64,000 nucleotides of DNA from Leisingera thetidis (GTDB taxonomy: Bacteria > Pseudomonadota > Alphaproteobacteria > Rhodobacterales > Rhodobacteraceae). The stretch is taken from the NCBI RefSeq assembly GCF_025857195.1, contig NZ_CP109787.1:1429501-1493500 (forward strand), given 5' to 3'. Shown here piece after piece: positions 52,894 to 62,044 of this stretch. A program made the position numbers and the translations under genes. Each line of letters begins with the position of its first letter. Position 1 is the first letter of the stretch. The notes under the pieces were generated by a model that searched no databases, was not told the origin of the DNA, and saw only the letters and a list, made by a program, of their open reading frames with translations.

Positions 52894-54639
52894 ATGAACC
52901 TCTTTACCGATATCCGCTCGCTTGTGATTGACAGCCTGACCGCGATGACCGCGGACGGCGTGCTGCCCGGGGGGCTCGATTTTGCCAATGTGGCGGTGGA
53001 GCCGCCGCGCGATGCCGCCCATGGCGACATGGCGACCAACGCGGCGATGGTGCTGGCCAAGCCCGCCAGGATGAAGCCGCGCGACATTGCCGAAGCGCTG
53101 GCGGCCAAACTGGCCGCGGACGCGCGGGTCACCTCGGCAGAGGTTGCGGGTCCCGGCTTTCTCAACCTGCGCCTTGCGCCCGGCGTCTGGCAGCGGGTGC
53201 TGAAATCGGTCCTGGACGCAGGCACGGATTTCGGCCGCTCGGGCATGGGCGCGGGCAAGCGGGTGAACGTGGAATATGTCTCGGCCAACCCGACCGGGCC
53301 GCTGCATGTGGGCCACACCCGCGGCGCGGTGTTCGGCGATGCGCTGGCGTCGCTCCTGGCCTATGCCGGCTATGACGTCACCCGCGAATATTACATCAAC
53401 GACGGCGGCGGCCAGGTCGATGTGCTGGCGCGCTCGGTCTACCTGCGCTACCTGGAGGCGCACGGCCAGGAGGTTGCCTTTGCCGATGGCACCTATCCGG
53501 GCGACTACCTGAAGCCGGTGGGGCAGGCGCTGAAGGACAAGGCGGGCGATGCCTATGTCGGCAAGGGCGAGGACGTCTGGCTGGCCGAGGTGCGCGCATT
53601 CGCCACCGATGCGATGATGGCGCTGATCCGCGAGGATCTGGCCCAGCTCGGCATCGAAATGGATGTGTTCTATTCCGAGAAATCGCTGTACGGCACCGGC
53701 AAGATCGAGGCGGCGCTGAAGGCGCTGGAGGCCAAGGGGCTGATCTACCAGGGCGTGCTGGAGCCGCCGAAGGGCAAGAAGCCCGACGACTGGGAGCCGC
53801 GCGAGCAGACGCTGTTCAAATCCACCGATCACGGCGACGACGTCGACCGGGCGGTGAAGAAATCGGACGGCTCCTGGACCTATTTCGCGCCCGATATCGC
53901 CTATCACTTTGACAAGGTGGAGCGCGGCTTTGACGAGCTGATCGACATCTTCGGCGCCGATCACGGCGGCTATGTCAAACGGATGAAGGCGGCGGTTTCG
54001 GCGCTGTCGGACGGCCGGGTGCCGCTCGACATCAAGCTGTGCCAGCTGGTCAAGCTGTTCAAGGACGGCCAGGAATTCAAGATGTCCAAGCGCGCCGGGA
54101 CCTTTGTCACCCTGCGCGACGTGGTCGATGCGGTGGGCGCGGATGTGACCCGCTTCATGCTGCTGACCCGCAAGAACGACCAGGGCTTCGACTTCGACCT
54201 CGACAAGGCGCTGGAGCAGTCCAAGGACAACCCGGTGTTCTATGTGCAATACGCCAACGCCCGGATCTGCTCGACCCTGCGCAAGGCGGCAGAGCAGGGC
54301 ATCGCGGCGGATGATGCGACCCTGGCGGGCGCCGATCTGGAGCTGATTGCCGACCCGGCGCAGCTGGCAGTGGCCCGGAAGCTGGCCGAATGGCCGCGCC
54401 AGGTGGAAATCGCCGCCCGCACCCATGAGCCGCACCGGGTGGCCTTCTACCTTTATGACCTGGCTTCGGAGCTGCACGGGCTCTACCATCTTGGCAAATC
54501 GAATGAAGATTTACGGTTTGTTAAGGAGAGCAGCCAATCGGCAACACATGCGAATTTGGCGCTGGCCCGGGCCGTTTCCGTTGTCATTTCCGCAGGTCTT
54601 GGTATTCTTGGCGTGAAACCGGCAGAAGAGATGCGATAA
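52894..54639 (+). CDS. argS: Arginyl-tRNA synthetase
   Basis: 581 residues, full length class I synthetase. It has the HIGH-type motif [18 protein letters not shown], the KMSKS-type motif [14 protein letters not shown], the N-terminal tRNA-binding Add1 domain and a C-terminal DALR anticodon-binding domain ([15 protein letters not shown] onward). It charges tRNA-Arg. Followed by the SPOR protein gene, a usual order in Rhodobacterales. Confidence 0.96.
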   Translation: MNLFTDIRSLVIDSLTAMTADGVLPGGLDFANVAVEPPRDAAHGDMATNAAMVLAKPARMKPRDIAEALAAKLAADARVTSAEVAGPGFLNLRLAPGVWQRVLKSVLDAGTDFGRSGMGAGKRVNVEYVSANPTGPLHVGHTRGAVFGDALASLLAYAGYDVTREYYINDGGGQVDVLARSVYLRYLEAHGQEVAFADGTYPGDYLKPVGQALKDKAGDAYVGKGEDVWLAEVRAFATDAMMALIREDLAQLGIEMDVFYSEKSLYGTGKIEAALKALEAKGLIYQGVLEPPKGKKPDDWEPREQTLFKSTDHGDDVDRAVKKSDGSWTYFAPDIAYHFDKVERGFDELIDIFGADHGGYVKRMKAAVSALSDGRVPLDIKLCQLVKLFKDGQEFKMSKRAGTFVTLRDVVDAVGADVTRFMLLTRKNDQGFDFDLDKALEQSKDNPVFYVQYANARICSTLRKAAEQGIAADDATLAGADLELIADPAQLAVARKLAEWPRQVEIAARTHEPHRVAFYLYDLASELHGLYHLGKSNEDLRFVKESSQSATHANLALARAVSVVISAGLGILGVKPAEEMR

Positions 54640-54757
54640 CCAGAAGGGGCACCAGCCCCTGCGGTCAAAATTGCACATCCGCCGGGCTGAGGCAGTTCAA
54701 GAGACCTGGGGCGCGGCGCTGATTCTCGTGCCGCCGAACCGGGCAGTGAGGCGGAAG

Positions 54758-55954
54758 ATGGCGTATTTTGCGCAGGCGGGCCAGGGGCGCGCCTTTACAC
54801 AGGACGGCGGACGGCAGCAGGAGTCCGCCTCTGGCAGTTCTTACGGACAGCAGTACTCCGATCAGCCCTATTCAGGTCCGGGAGCCGAGCCGGCTTATGG
54901 CTATGAGGACCCGGCCTATGGCTATCAGCCCGAAGGGCAGGACTATGACAGCTTCGGCGGCAGCCATGACCGCGGCGGCTATGCCGCGGCGGCCTCGCTG
55001 CGGGCGCGGTTCTCGAAAACGCTGAGCATCCTGGGCGCGGTGGCGTCGGTTGCGCTGGTCGCCGGCGTCGGCTTCTGGGGCTACAAGCTGGTGATGCGCG
55101 ACGTCAGCGGCGTGCCGGTGGTGCGCGCGGCGGAAGGCCCGATGCGCGAGCAGCCGGCGAACCCGGGCGGCTCCCAGGCGGATCACCAGGGGCTGGCGGT
55201 GAATGCCGTTGCCGCCCGCGGCAGCGCCGAGGCCCCCGCCGACCGGCTGACCCTGGCCCCCGCAGCCATCGAGCTGACCGAAGATGACAAGCCGTTGCCC
55301 GAGCTGGCCGCCGAGGCCGCGCCGGCGGCGCAGGTGCCCGCAGCCCCGGCAGATCCTGAAACCCCTGCGGCCCCCGGCGCCGCCGGCGCGGAGGTCAGCG
55401 AAGACGCGGTGGCCTCGTTCCGGAACGGCGATATCGATGCGCTGGTGGCGGAGCTGGCGCGCGAGGCAGAATCGCTGTCCGCCGCGGTGCCCGCGTCCGC
55501 CCAGGCGCCTGCCATCGTGCAGCCGGAACCGCTGCGGCCTGCCGCCGCCGCCGCCGCGCCCGCCCCGGCGCTGCTGAATGCGCCCGGCGTCAAGCAGTCG
55601 CTGCGGCCCTCGGCCCGGCCCGCGCGGTTCAGCCCGGCTCCGGCCGCAGCCGCACCGGCAGCGCGTGCCGCCACCGTCGATGTCGACCCGGCCGCACTGG
55701 CGGCCGGCACAAGGCTGGCGCAGCTGGGCGCCTATGAAAGCCCGGAAGTGGCGCGCGCCGAATGGGACCGCATCCATGCCCGTTTTGCGGATTTCCTGGA
55801 GGGCAAGCAGCGGGTGATCCAGCGCGCCGAAAGCGGCGGCCGCACCTTCTACCGCTTGCGGGCGATGGGCTTTGACGGATTGTCCGACGCCCGCCGCTTC
55901 TGCTCGGCGCTGGTGGCTGGCAATGCCGACTGCATTCCGGTAACCACCCGCTAA
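54758..55954 (+). CDS. SPOR-domain cell-envelope protein
   Basis: 398 residues. An N-terminal Tyr/Gly-rich cytosolic part (YGYEDPAYGYQPEG) is followed by one membrane helix (LSILGAVASVALVAGVGFWGYKLV), a long Ala/Pro-rich periplasmic linker and a C-terminal SPOR domain (LAAGTRLAQLGAYESPEVARAEWDRIHARF and FYRLRAMGFDGLSDARRFCSAL). SPOR domains bind denuded peptidoglycan at the septum. The start at 54758 (MAYFAQ) has GAGG upstream. Downstream nagZ also acts on peptidoglycan. Confidence 0.88.
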   Translation: MAYFAQAGQGRAFTQDGGRQQESASGSSYGQQYSDQPYSGPGAEPAYGYEDPAYGYQPEGQDYDSFGGSHDRGGYAAAASLRARFSKTLSILGAVASVALVAGVGFWGYKLVMRDVSGVPVVRAAEGPMREQPANPGGSQADHQGLAVNAVAARGSAEAPADRLTLAPAAIELTEDDKPLPELAAEAAPAAQVPAAPADPETPAAPGAAGAEVSEDAVASFRNGDIDALVAELAREAESLSAAVPASAQAPAIVQPEPLRPAAAAAAPAPALLNAPGVKQSLRPSARPARFSPAPAAAAPAARAATVDVDPAALAAGTRLAQLGAYESPEVARAEWDRIHARFADFLEGKQRVIQRAESGGRTFYRLRAMGFDGLSDARRFCSALVAGNADCIPVTTR

Positions 55955-55997
55955 GCCGCGCACCGGCTTGATGTTCCGCCCGGCCGCGAGGCCGGGC

Positions 55998-56027
55998 AGC
56001 GCCCGTCCGCCCCCCAGGGCGGGCGCT
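55998..56027 (+). terminator. GC hairpin terminator after the SPOR gene
   Basis: Stem AGCGCCC/GGGCGCT followed by TTTG. A similar hairpin with the shared core GCCCGTCCGCCCCC lies at about 60610-60632 after the Lrp-type gene, so this is a recurrent terminator form. Confidence 0.5.
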
Positions 56028-56095
56028 TTGCACCCACCCGCGGCCGGGCCCAGCCCTGTCCGCGCCGCAGACAGGGGGCATTGCAGAGGGCGATC

Positions 56096-57100
56096 ATGAC
56101 CTACGGAGCCACCATCCTCGACGCAGACGGCCTGCGCCTGAGCGCGGACGAAAAGGCGTTTTTCCGCGATGCCGATCCGTTCGGCTTCATCCTGTTTGCC
56201 CGCAACATCGAAACCGCGGATCAGGTCCGCGCCCTGTGCGGCGACTTCCGCGAGGCGGTGGGCCGCGATTGCCCGATTACCATCGACCAGGAGGGCGGCC
56301 GGGTGCAGCGGCTGCGGCGGCCGCTGGCGCGCGAGTGGCTGGCGCCGCTGGAGCATGTGCAGCGGGCCGGGGAAAACGCGGAGCGCGCCATGTACCTGCG
56401 CTATAGGCTGATCGCGCATGAGCTGCACGGCCTCGGGGTGGACAGCAACTGCGCGCCGATTGCCGATGTGGCCTGTGCCGCGACCCATTACTTCCTCAAG
56501 AACCGCTGTTATGGCACGGACACGGCCACCGTCGCCCGGCTGGGCCGCGCAGTGGCGCAGGGGCATCTGGACGGCGGCGTGCTGCCGGTGCTGAAGCACA
56601 TCCCCGGCCACGGCCGCGCCACCGCCGACAGCCACCTGGACCTGCCGCGGGTCGGCGCCCCGGCCGAGGCGCTGGAGCAGACGGATTTTGCCGCCTTCCG
56701 GGCGCTGAACGACCTGCCGCTGGGGATGACCGCGCATCTGGTCTATGACGCCTATGACAGCCGCCCGGCCACCACGTCGCCCAGGATGATGCAGCTGATC
56801 CGCGAAGAAATCGGCTTTGACGGGCTGGTGATGACCGACGATATCTCGATGAAGGCGCTCAAGGGATCGCTGACGGATATTGCCCGCGATTCCATCGCGG
56901 CGGGCTGCGACGTGGTGCTGCTGTGCAACGCCGCGCTCAAGGACCGCATCGCGGTGGCAGAGGCCGCAGGTGCCATGACAGAGGCGGCGCAAAGCCGCGC
57001 AGAGCGGGCGCTGGCAGCCCGCAAACCCCCTGCGGATCTTGACATTCAGGCCGCCGAAGACGAACTTGCCGCCTTCATGGGCGGGCAGGTGTATGGCTGA
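56096..57100 (+). CDS. nagZ: Beta-N-acetylhexosaminidase NagZ (GH3)
   Basis: 334 residues. It removes GlcNAc from muropeptides during peptidoglycan recycling. Signatures are ITIDQEGGRVQRL, the loop KHIPGHGRATADSH with the catalytic His/Asp pair, and the nucleophile in VMTDDISMKAL. The ATG at 56096 follows AGAGGG. Its last eight bases overlap scpA. Confidence 0.94.
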   Translation: MTYGATILDADGLRLSADEKAFFRDADPFGFILFARNIETADQVRALCGDFREAVGRDCPITIDQEGGRVQRLRRPLAREWLAPLEHVQRAGENAERAMYLRYRLIAHELHGLGVDSNCAPIADVACAATHYFLKNRCYGTDTATVARLGRAVAQGHLDGGVLPVLKHIPGHGRATADSHLDLPRVGAPAEALEQTDFAAFRALNDLPLGMTAHLVYDAYDSRPATTSPRMMQLIREEIGFDGLVMTDDISMKALKGSLTDIARDSIAAGCDVVLLCNAALKDRIAVAEAAGAMTEAAQSRAERALAARKPPADLDIQAAEDELAAFMGGQVYG

Positions 57101-57887
57101 GCAGACACTTTTTTCAGAAGCGGACACGAGCGTGGAGGAACGGCTGGCGGCCGAGGCCCTGATCGTGGATGTGGACGGGTTCGAAGGCCCGCTCGACCTG
57201 CTGCTGACGCTGTCGCGCACCCAGAAGGTGGATCTGCGCAGGATCTCGGTGCTGGAGCTGGCGCGCCAGTACCTGACCTTTGTCGACAAGGCCAAGGAGC
57301 TGCGGATCGAGCTGGCGGCCGACTATCTGGTGATGGCGGCCTGGCTGGCCTATCTGAAATCGCGCCTGCTGCTGCCGCCGGACCCCGAGGAAGAGGGGCC
57401 GTCGGGCGAGGAGCTGGCCGCGCATCTGGCGTTCCAGCTGGAGCGGCTGCAGGCGATGCGCGACGCGGCCGCGCGCCTGATGGGCCGCGACCGGCTGGGC
57501 CGCGACTTCTTTGGCCGCGGCGAGGAGGAGAGCGTCGCCCGGATCAAGACCGTCACCTATACCGCCAATCTGCTGGACCTGATGCAGGCCTATGCCCGCA
57601 TCCGCACCAAGGATGATTTCCGCCCCTTCGTGATGGACCGGGAGTCCGTCTTCACCATGGAGGAGGCGCTGGACCGGATGCGCCACCTCTTGGGCTTTAC
57701 CGGCGACTGGACCGATCTGATCAGCTATCTGCCCGACGGCTGGCACAGCGACCCGGTCAAGCGGCGGTCGGCCACCGCGGCGACCTTTGCCGCCTCGCTG
57801 CAGCTGGTCAAGGAAGGCAGGCTTGAACTGCGCCAGAGCGACACCTTTGCGCCGATCCAGCTGCGCAGCCTGAACGAGGATACCTGA
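57093..57887 (+). CDS. scpA: Segregation and condensation protein ScpA
   Basis: 264 residues. The kleisin subunit of the SMC condensin complex. The N-terminal FEGPLDLLLTLSRTQKVDLRRISVLELARQYL is diagnostic, followed by DYLVMAAWLAYLKSRLLLP. A C-terminal winged-helix region ends in the SMC-head contact. Starts inside nagZ and its stop overlaps the scpB start (TGATG). Confidence 0.95.
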   Translation: MAEQTLFSEADTSVEERLAAEALIVDVDGFEGPLDLLLTLSRTQKVDLRRISVLELARQYLTFVDKAKELRIELAADYLVMAAWLAYLKSRLLLPPDPEEEGPSGEELAAHLAFQLERLQAMRDAAARLMGRDRLGRDFFGRGEEESVARIKTVTYTANLLDLMQAYARIRTKDDFRPFVMDRESVFTMEEALDRMRHLLGFTGDWTDLISYLPDGWHSDPVKRRSATAATFAASLQLVKEGRLELRQSDTFAPIQLRSLNEDT

Positions 57888-58567
57888 TGGAAGACCAGAT
57901 CATGGACGGCCACGGCGCTCCGATCCGCGACGGCAACGACACGCTGTTCGATGCGCCGCCGATGGCAGAGCAGGAGCGGATGGTGGAGGCGGTGCTGTTT
58001 GCCAGCGCCGAGCCTGTGACCCTGCGCGATCTGGAAGGCCGCATGCCGCATGGCTGCAACCCGCGCGAGGCGGTGGAGCATCTGCGCAAGCGCTACGAGG
58101 GGCGCGGCGTGCGGGTGGTGCGCTTGGGCGATGCCTGGGCGATCCGCACCGCCCCCGATCTGGGCTTCCTGATGCAGAAGGAAACCACCGAGCTGCGCAA
58201 GCTGAGCCGCGCCGCGATCGAGACGCTGGCGATTGTTGCCTATCACCAGCCGGTGACCCGCACCGAGATCGAGGAGATCCGCGGCGTGTCGGTGTCGCGC
58301 GGCACCATCGACCAGCTGATGGAGATGGACTGGATCCGCCTCGGCCGCCGCCGGATGACGCCGGGCCGCCCGGTGACTTTTGTGGTGACGCCGGTTTTCC
58401 TCGACCACTTCGGGCTTGAGAGCGCCCGCGACCTGCCGGGCCTGAAGGAGCTGCGCGCCGCCGGGCTGCTGGAGAACCGGCCGCCGCCGGGGGCCCTGTC
58501 GATGGGCCAGGACGGCAGCGAGGACGGCGAGGAGCCGGAAGAGCAGGCGGAACTGTTCGAGGAATAG
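57887..58567 (+). CDS. scpB: Segregation and condensation protein ScpB
   Basis: 226 residues. Tandem winged helices with VEAVLFASAEPVTLRDLEGRM and the conserved AIETLAIVAYHQPVTRTEIEEIRGVSVSRGTIDQLMEMDWI. Ends in an acidic tail. It works with ScpA and SMC in chromosome compaction. Confidence 0.95.
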   Translation: MEDQIMDGHGAPIRDGNDTLFDAPPMAEQERMVEAVLFASAEPVTLRDLEGRMPHGCNPREAVEHLRKRYEGRGVRVVRLGDAWAIRTAPDLGFLMQKETTELRKLSRAAIETLAIVAYHQPVTRTEIEEIRGVSVSRGTIDQLMEMDWIRLGRRRMTPGRPVTFVVTPVFLDHFGLESARDLPGLKELRAAGLLENRPPPGALSMGQDGSEDGEEPEEQAELFEE

Positions 58568-58678
58568 CGCGCCCGGCGCTGCGCCCGGGGTTTATCTGCC
58601 GGTTCCCGGCCTGGACGCCCCGGAATTGTCTTAATTTGCGCTTAAGATGGCAGTCGGAGCAGACAGGGGGCCAAGGCC

Positions 58679-58858
58679 ATGAACATCAACTGGATCATCA
58701 ACATGGTGCTGCGGCGGCTGGTCGGACGGGCCGTCAGTGCAGGTGTGAATGCCGGCATCAGCGCGGTTGCCAAGCGCAGCAAGCGGCAGCCCGGGGCCGC
58801 CCCGCAGGCCGGACGCACCCGCATTCCTTCGGTCAAGCCGGGGCGCCGCCGGAGCTAG
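58679..58858 (+). CDS. Small basic protein of 59 residues
   Basis: MNINWIINMVLRRLVGRAVS opens with a short hydrophobic/amphipathic helix, followed by AGVNAGISAVAKRSKRQPG and a very basic tail. AAGG lies upstream. It converges with the MFS gene, overlapping its end by 26 bases. It may be a membrane-associated small protein; no function is known. Confidence 0.6.
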   Translation: MNINWIINMVLRRLVGRAVSAGVNAGISAVAKRSKRQPGAAPQAGRTRIPSVKPGRRRS

Positions 58859-59984
58859 GCGCCTCAGGTTTCAGTCCCAGTGCCTCCAGCGCGGCACTGG
58901 CCGACAGCAGCGCCGACACGGCCATGCACCCCGCCAGCCCCCAGCCGGCATAGGCGGCGGCGCCCGCAAACGGTGCTGCAAACACGCACAGGTACGTCAC
59001 GGTGCTGAACAGCCCCATGATGGCGCCGCGCTGGTGCGGGTCCAGCTGCGTCACCCGCGCCACCACCAGGTTCAGCGCCAGATGCTGGGTGATCCCCCAC
59101 AGCACGGCCAGACCCAGCAGCAGCGCATAGCTGTCCGCCCAGCCCATCATCAGCAAATAGCTGGCAGTGACGCAGAGGAACACCGGCGGCGCCGCGCGGG
59201 CCTGGCCCAGCCGGTCCAGCAGCGGATCCAGCAGCACCGCCAAGCCGAAGCCGACGCCATAGAACAGCGGCAGCAGCCCGGCCCGGGTGGTGCTCAGCCC
59301 CAGCGCCTGGGTGATGTGGGCGCCGGTGAAGAAATAGCTGCTGTAGAACCCCAGCATCATCAGCGCGGTGGCCAATAGACCGCGGAAGATCCCCGGCACC
59401 CGCAGCGCGGTCAGCGGCGAGGTCGCCCGGCCGCTGGGGCTGCCCGCGCCGCGCAAAGGCGCCGAGCCGCCCCACAGCAGCACGGCAACGCCGGCAAGCG
59501 CCGCATAGACCGCGCGCCAGCCCGCCAGATCGGTGGCCCAGGCGCTGACGCTGACGCCCAGCACCATCGACACCGTCCAGCCCGCCAGCACATAGCCCAG
59601 CACCCGCGCCTCGCGGCCCTTGGGGGCAATCACCATCGCCAGCGTGTAGATCGACGGCAGCGCCGCCCCCGCCGCCAGCCCGCATACCGCCTGCGCCGCC
59701 ATCAGCATCCAAACATCCGGCGCCGCGGCGCTGGCGGCCAGACCGGCGGCCAGCAGCAGGAGGGCGGCCCGCAGCAGCCGTCCGGCACCGATGCGGTCGC
59801 CAAGCGGCGCCAGCAGCAGTGCCGCCGCCGCCACCCCCAGCCCATAGGCGCTGGCGGCCCGCATCACCTCCGCCGCGGCGGCATTCAGGGTCTCGCTGAC
59901 GGCCGTCACCACCGGCGCCAGCAGCAGGGAGTTGGCGCCAATCACGCCGATGGCGCTCATCAGGATAAGGATGGGGGTTCGCAT
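58833..59984 (-). CDS. MFS transporter, drug-efflux type
   Basis: 383 residues and about 12 membrane helices. Loop motifs include LLLAPLGDRIGAGRLLRAA (motif A-like) and VLGYVLAGWTVSMVLGVSVSAWATDLAGWRAVYAAL (motif C-like). The gene lies back to back with an Lrp-type regulator, 72 bases apart with a dyad in the gap, the usual layout for a regulator and its controlled exporter. Substrate unknown; an amino acid or drug is possible. Confidence 0.88.
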   Translation of the reverse strand: MRTPILILMSAIGVIGANSLLLAPVVTAVSETLNAAAAEVMRAASAYGLGVAAAALLLAPLGDRIGAGRLLRAALLLLAAGLAASAAAPDVWMLMAAQAVCGLAAGAALPSIYTLAMVIAPKGREARVLGYVLAGWTVSMVLGVSVSAWATDLAGWRAVYAALAGVAVLLWGGSAPLRGAGSPSGRATSPLTALRVPGIFRGLLATALMMLGFYSSYFFTGAHITQALGLSTTRAGLLPLFYGVGFGLAVLLDPLLDRLGQARAAPPVFLCVTASYLLMMGWADSYALLLGLAVLWGITQHLALNLVVARVTQLDPHQRGAIMGLFSTVTYLCVFAAPFAGAAAYAGWGLAGCMAVSALLSASAALEALGLKPEAPSSGGAPA

Positions 59985-60001
59985 GGGGTTGCTCTCGAAT
60001 G

Positions 60002-60033
60002 ATGTTCGGATACATTTGGTATGTGCTGAACAT
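60002..60033. promoter_or_regulatory. Dyad in the MFS-Lrp divergent promoter
   Basis: ATGTTC at 60002-60007 and GAACAT at 60028-60033 form the outer arms, with ACAT and ATGT at 60012-60015 and 60021-60024 inside. It sits between the two divergent starts, a likely binding site of the Lrp-type protein. Confidence 0.5.
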
Positions 60034-60056
60034 AATTCTGTGAAGAGCGGGCGGAT

Positions 60057-60587
60057 ATGGCGGAGGAAAAAACAGATGGGGTTCGGAAAAGCGCCGGGGC
60101 GGAGCGGGTGCCGGACGCTTTGGACCGAAAGATATTAGGCGCGCTGAGCGCCGACGCGACGCTGTCCTATGCGGCGATCGGGCAGGTGGCCGGCCTGTCG
60201 GCGCCGGCGGTGCATGAGCGGGTCAAGCGGCTGCGCGCCTCCGGCGCCATCGAGGCGACGGTGGCGCGGCTGGACGGCGCCGCGGTCGGCAAGCCGCTGC
60301 TGGCCTTCATCCATGTGGATACCGAAGGCTGGGGGGTGACCACGGATCTGCTGGCGCTGCAGGAAATGCCGGAGCTGGAGGAGGTGCACAGCTCGGCCGG
60401 GGACACCAACCTGATTCTGAAGGTGCGGGTGGCGTCGCCGCGGGCGCTGGAGGGGCTCTTGGCGCGGATCTATGAGGTCGGCTGCGTGCGCGCCACCCGC
60501 ACCTATACGGTGCTGTCGACGCATCTGGACCGGCCGGTGCAGGCGGGCACGACAGAGGCGCTGGCCGCGGGCGGGCCGGTGAAGTAA
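60057..60587 (+). CDS. Lrp/AsnC-family transcriptional regulator
   Basis: 176 residues. The N-terminal winged helix (LDRKILGALSADATLSYAAIGQVAGLSAPAVHERVKRLRASGAI) is followed by a RAM ligand-binding domain (LLAFIHVDTEGWGV, VHSSAGDTNLILKVRVAS). It most likely senses an amino acid and controls the divergent MFS exporter and itself. Confidence 0.92.
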   Translation: MAEEKTDGVRKSAGAERVPDALDRKILGALSADATLSYAAIGQVAGLSAPAVHERVKRLRASGAIEATVARLDGAAVGKPLLAFIHVDTEGWGVTTDLLALQEMPELEEVHSSAGDTNLILKVRVASPRALEGLLARIYEVGCVRATRTYTVLSTHLDRPVQAGTTEALAAGGPVK

Positions 60588-60657
60588 TTGATCTTCCGCC
60601 TGGCCGAAGGCCCGTCCGCCCCCACGGGCGGGCACTTCGTTTCGGTCCTGACCGCGG

Positions 60658-61737
60658 TCAGGCGGGCGTCTTGAAATGCTTTGACAGCTTCAGCCCCTGG
60701 CCCTGGTAATTGGAGGCAATCCCGGCGCCATAGAGTTGCTCGGGCACCTCGGCCATCTTCTCATAGACCAGCCGCCCCACGATCTGGCCGTGCTCCAGCA
60801 CAAAGGGCGCCTCGTGGCAGCGCACCTCCAGCACCCCGCGCGAGCCGGTGCCGCCGGCCGCGTCATGGCCGAAACCGGGGTCGAAGAAGCCGGCGTAATG
60901 CACCCGGAACTCGCCCACCATCGCCAGATAGGGCGCCATCTCGGCGGCAAAGGCGGGCGGGATGTGCACCGCCTCGCGGCTGACCAGAATATAGAACGCG
61001 CCGGGGTCCAGGATGATGCGGCCGTCGCCGGTGCGCACCTCCTCCCAGTATTCCTGCGGGTCGTATTCGCCGATCCGGTCCAGGTCGATCACCCCGGTGT
61101 GCGGCTTGGCCCGGTAGCCGACCAGATCGGTGCCCGGCAGCTTGAGGTCGACGGAAAAGCCCAGCCCGTCCTCGATCACCGCCTCGCCATCAACCAGCGG
61201 GGAGCCTGCGTGCAGCATCTTCAGTTCGGCATCCGACAGCACCGCCTGGCCGGTGCGGAAGCGGATCTGGTTGAGCCGCATTCCCGGCCGCACCAGCACC
61301 GAGAACGACCGCGGGCAGATCTCGGCATAAAGCGGGCCGGTGTAGCCCGGCTTGATGCGGTCGAATTCCTCGCCGCCGTCGGTGATGGTGCGGGTCAGAA
61401 GGTCCAGCCGCCCGGTCGAGCTTTTGGCATTGGCCACCGCCGAGACATCCCTGGGCAGCGCCAGGCCTTCCATCAGCGGCACCACGTAGACGCAGCCCTT
61501 TTCCAGCACCGCGCCGCCGTCGAGGCTGATCCGGTGCATCTCGAACTCGCTGAGCCGGTCGGAGACGCTGCGGCCCTGGCCGGCCAGAAACGAGGCGCGC
61601 ACCCGGTAGGCCACAGTGCCCAGCCGCAAATCGAGGCTGGCAGGCTGCACCTGGCCCTCCACCAGCGGCACGCTGACCGCGATTTCGCCGCGATCCAGCA
61701 TTTTTTCAATGGTTTGGCTGGGCAAAACGCCTGTCAT
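60658..61737 (-). CDS. dcd: 2'-Deoxycytidine 5'-triphosphate deaminase, double-domain form
   Basis: 359 residues, about twice the length of the enterobacterial Dcd. It has two consecutive dUTPase-like folds: LVEGQVQPASLDLRLGTVAYRVRA, then AVANAKSSTGRLDLLTRTITDGG in the first half, and FRVHYAGFFDPGFG and EVRCHEAPFVLEHGQIVGRLVYEKM in the second. The tandem form is common in alphaproteobacteria. It makes dUTP for dTMP synthesis. The start at 61737 is set by GAGGGGG upstream. Confidence 0.85.
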   Translation of the reverse strand: MTGVLPSQTIEKMLDRGEIAVSVPLVEGQVQPASLDLRLGTVAYRVRASFLAGQGRSVSDRLSEFEMHRISLDGGAVLEKGCVYVVPLMEGLALPRDVSAVANAKSSTGRLDLLTRTITDGGEEFDRIKPGYTGPLYAEICPRSFSVLVRPGMRLNQIRFRTGQAVLSDAELKMLHAGSPLVDGEAVIEDGLGFSVDLKLPGTDLVGYRAKPHTGVIDLDRIGEYDPQEYWEEVRTGDGRIILDPGAFYILVSREAVHIPPAFAAEMAPYLAMVGEFRVHYAGFFDPGFGHDAAGGTGSRGVLEVRCHEAPFVLEHGQIVGRLVYEKMAEVPEQLYGAGIASNYQGQGLKLSKHFKTPA

Positions 61738-61835
61738 CCTATGTCCCCCTCCGCGCCGTCTTTGCGGCGATGCTGGCCCAATCGGCCGCGGTTCGCAATC
61801 CCCGTGCGCCATCGGCACAGCCGGGCCCGGATGCG

Positions 61836-61870
61836 AAAACGCCCGGGTGCGTGAACACCCGGGCGTTTTT
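61836..61870. terminator. Terminator after tRNA-Pro
   Basis: A long stem, AAAACGCCCGGGTG with its complement, followed by GTTTTT on the plus strand and TTTT on the minus strand; it lies just beyond the 3' end of the tRNA gene. Confidence 0.7.
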
Positions 61871-61874
61871 CATA

Positions 61875-61951
61875 TGGTCGGGCTAGCAGGACTCGAACCT
61901 GCGACCTTCCGTCCCCCAGACGGACGCGCTACCAGGCTGCGCCATAGCCCG
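61875..61951 (-). tRNA. tRNA-Pro (anticodon GGG)
   Basis: A 77-base cloverleaf on the minus strand. The acceptor stem CGGGCTA pairs with TAGCCCG, the anticodon loop reads TCTGGGGGA with GGG as the anticodon, the T-loop is GTTCGAGTC, and CCA is encoded at the 3' end. It lies between dcd and the MerR gene. Confidence 0.95.
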
Positions 61952-62044
61952 TTGAAAAGCCTTCTAACCGTTTTGGCGGCAGGGGCAAGAGGGGGCGGCA
62001 ACATTTTTTCTGCTGCCGCGCAGAAAACCTGCCGGGCGAGGCGG

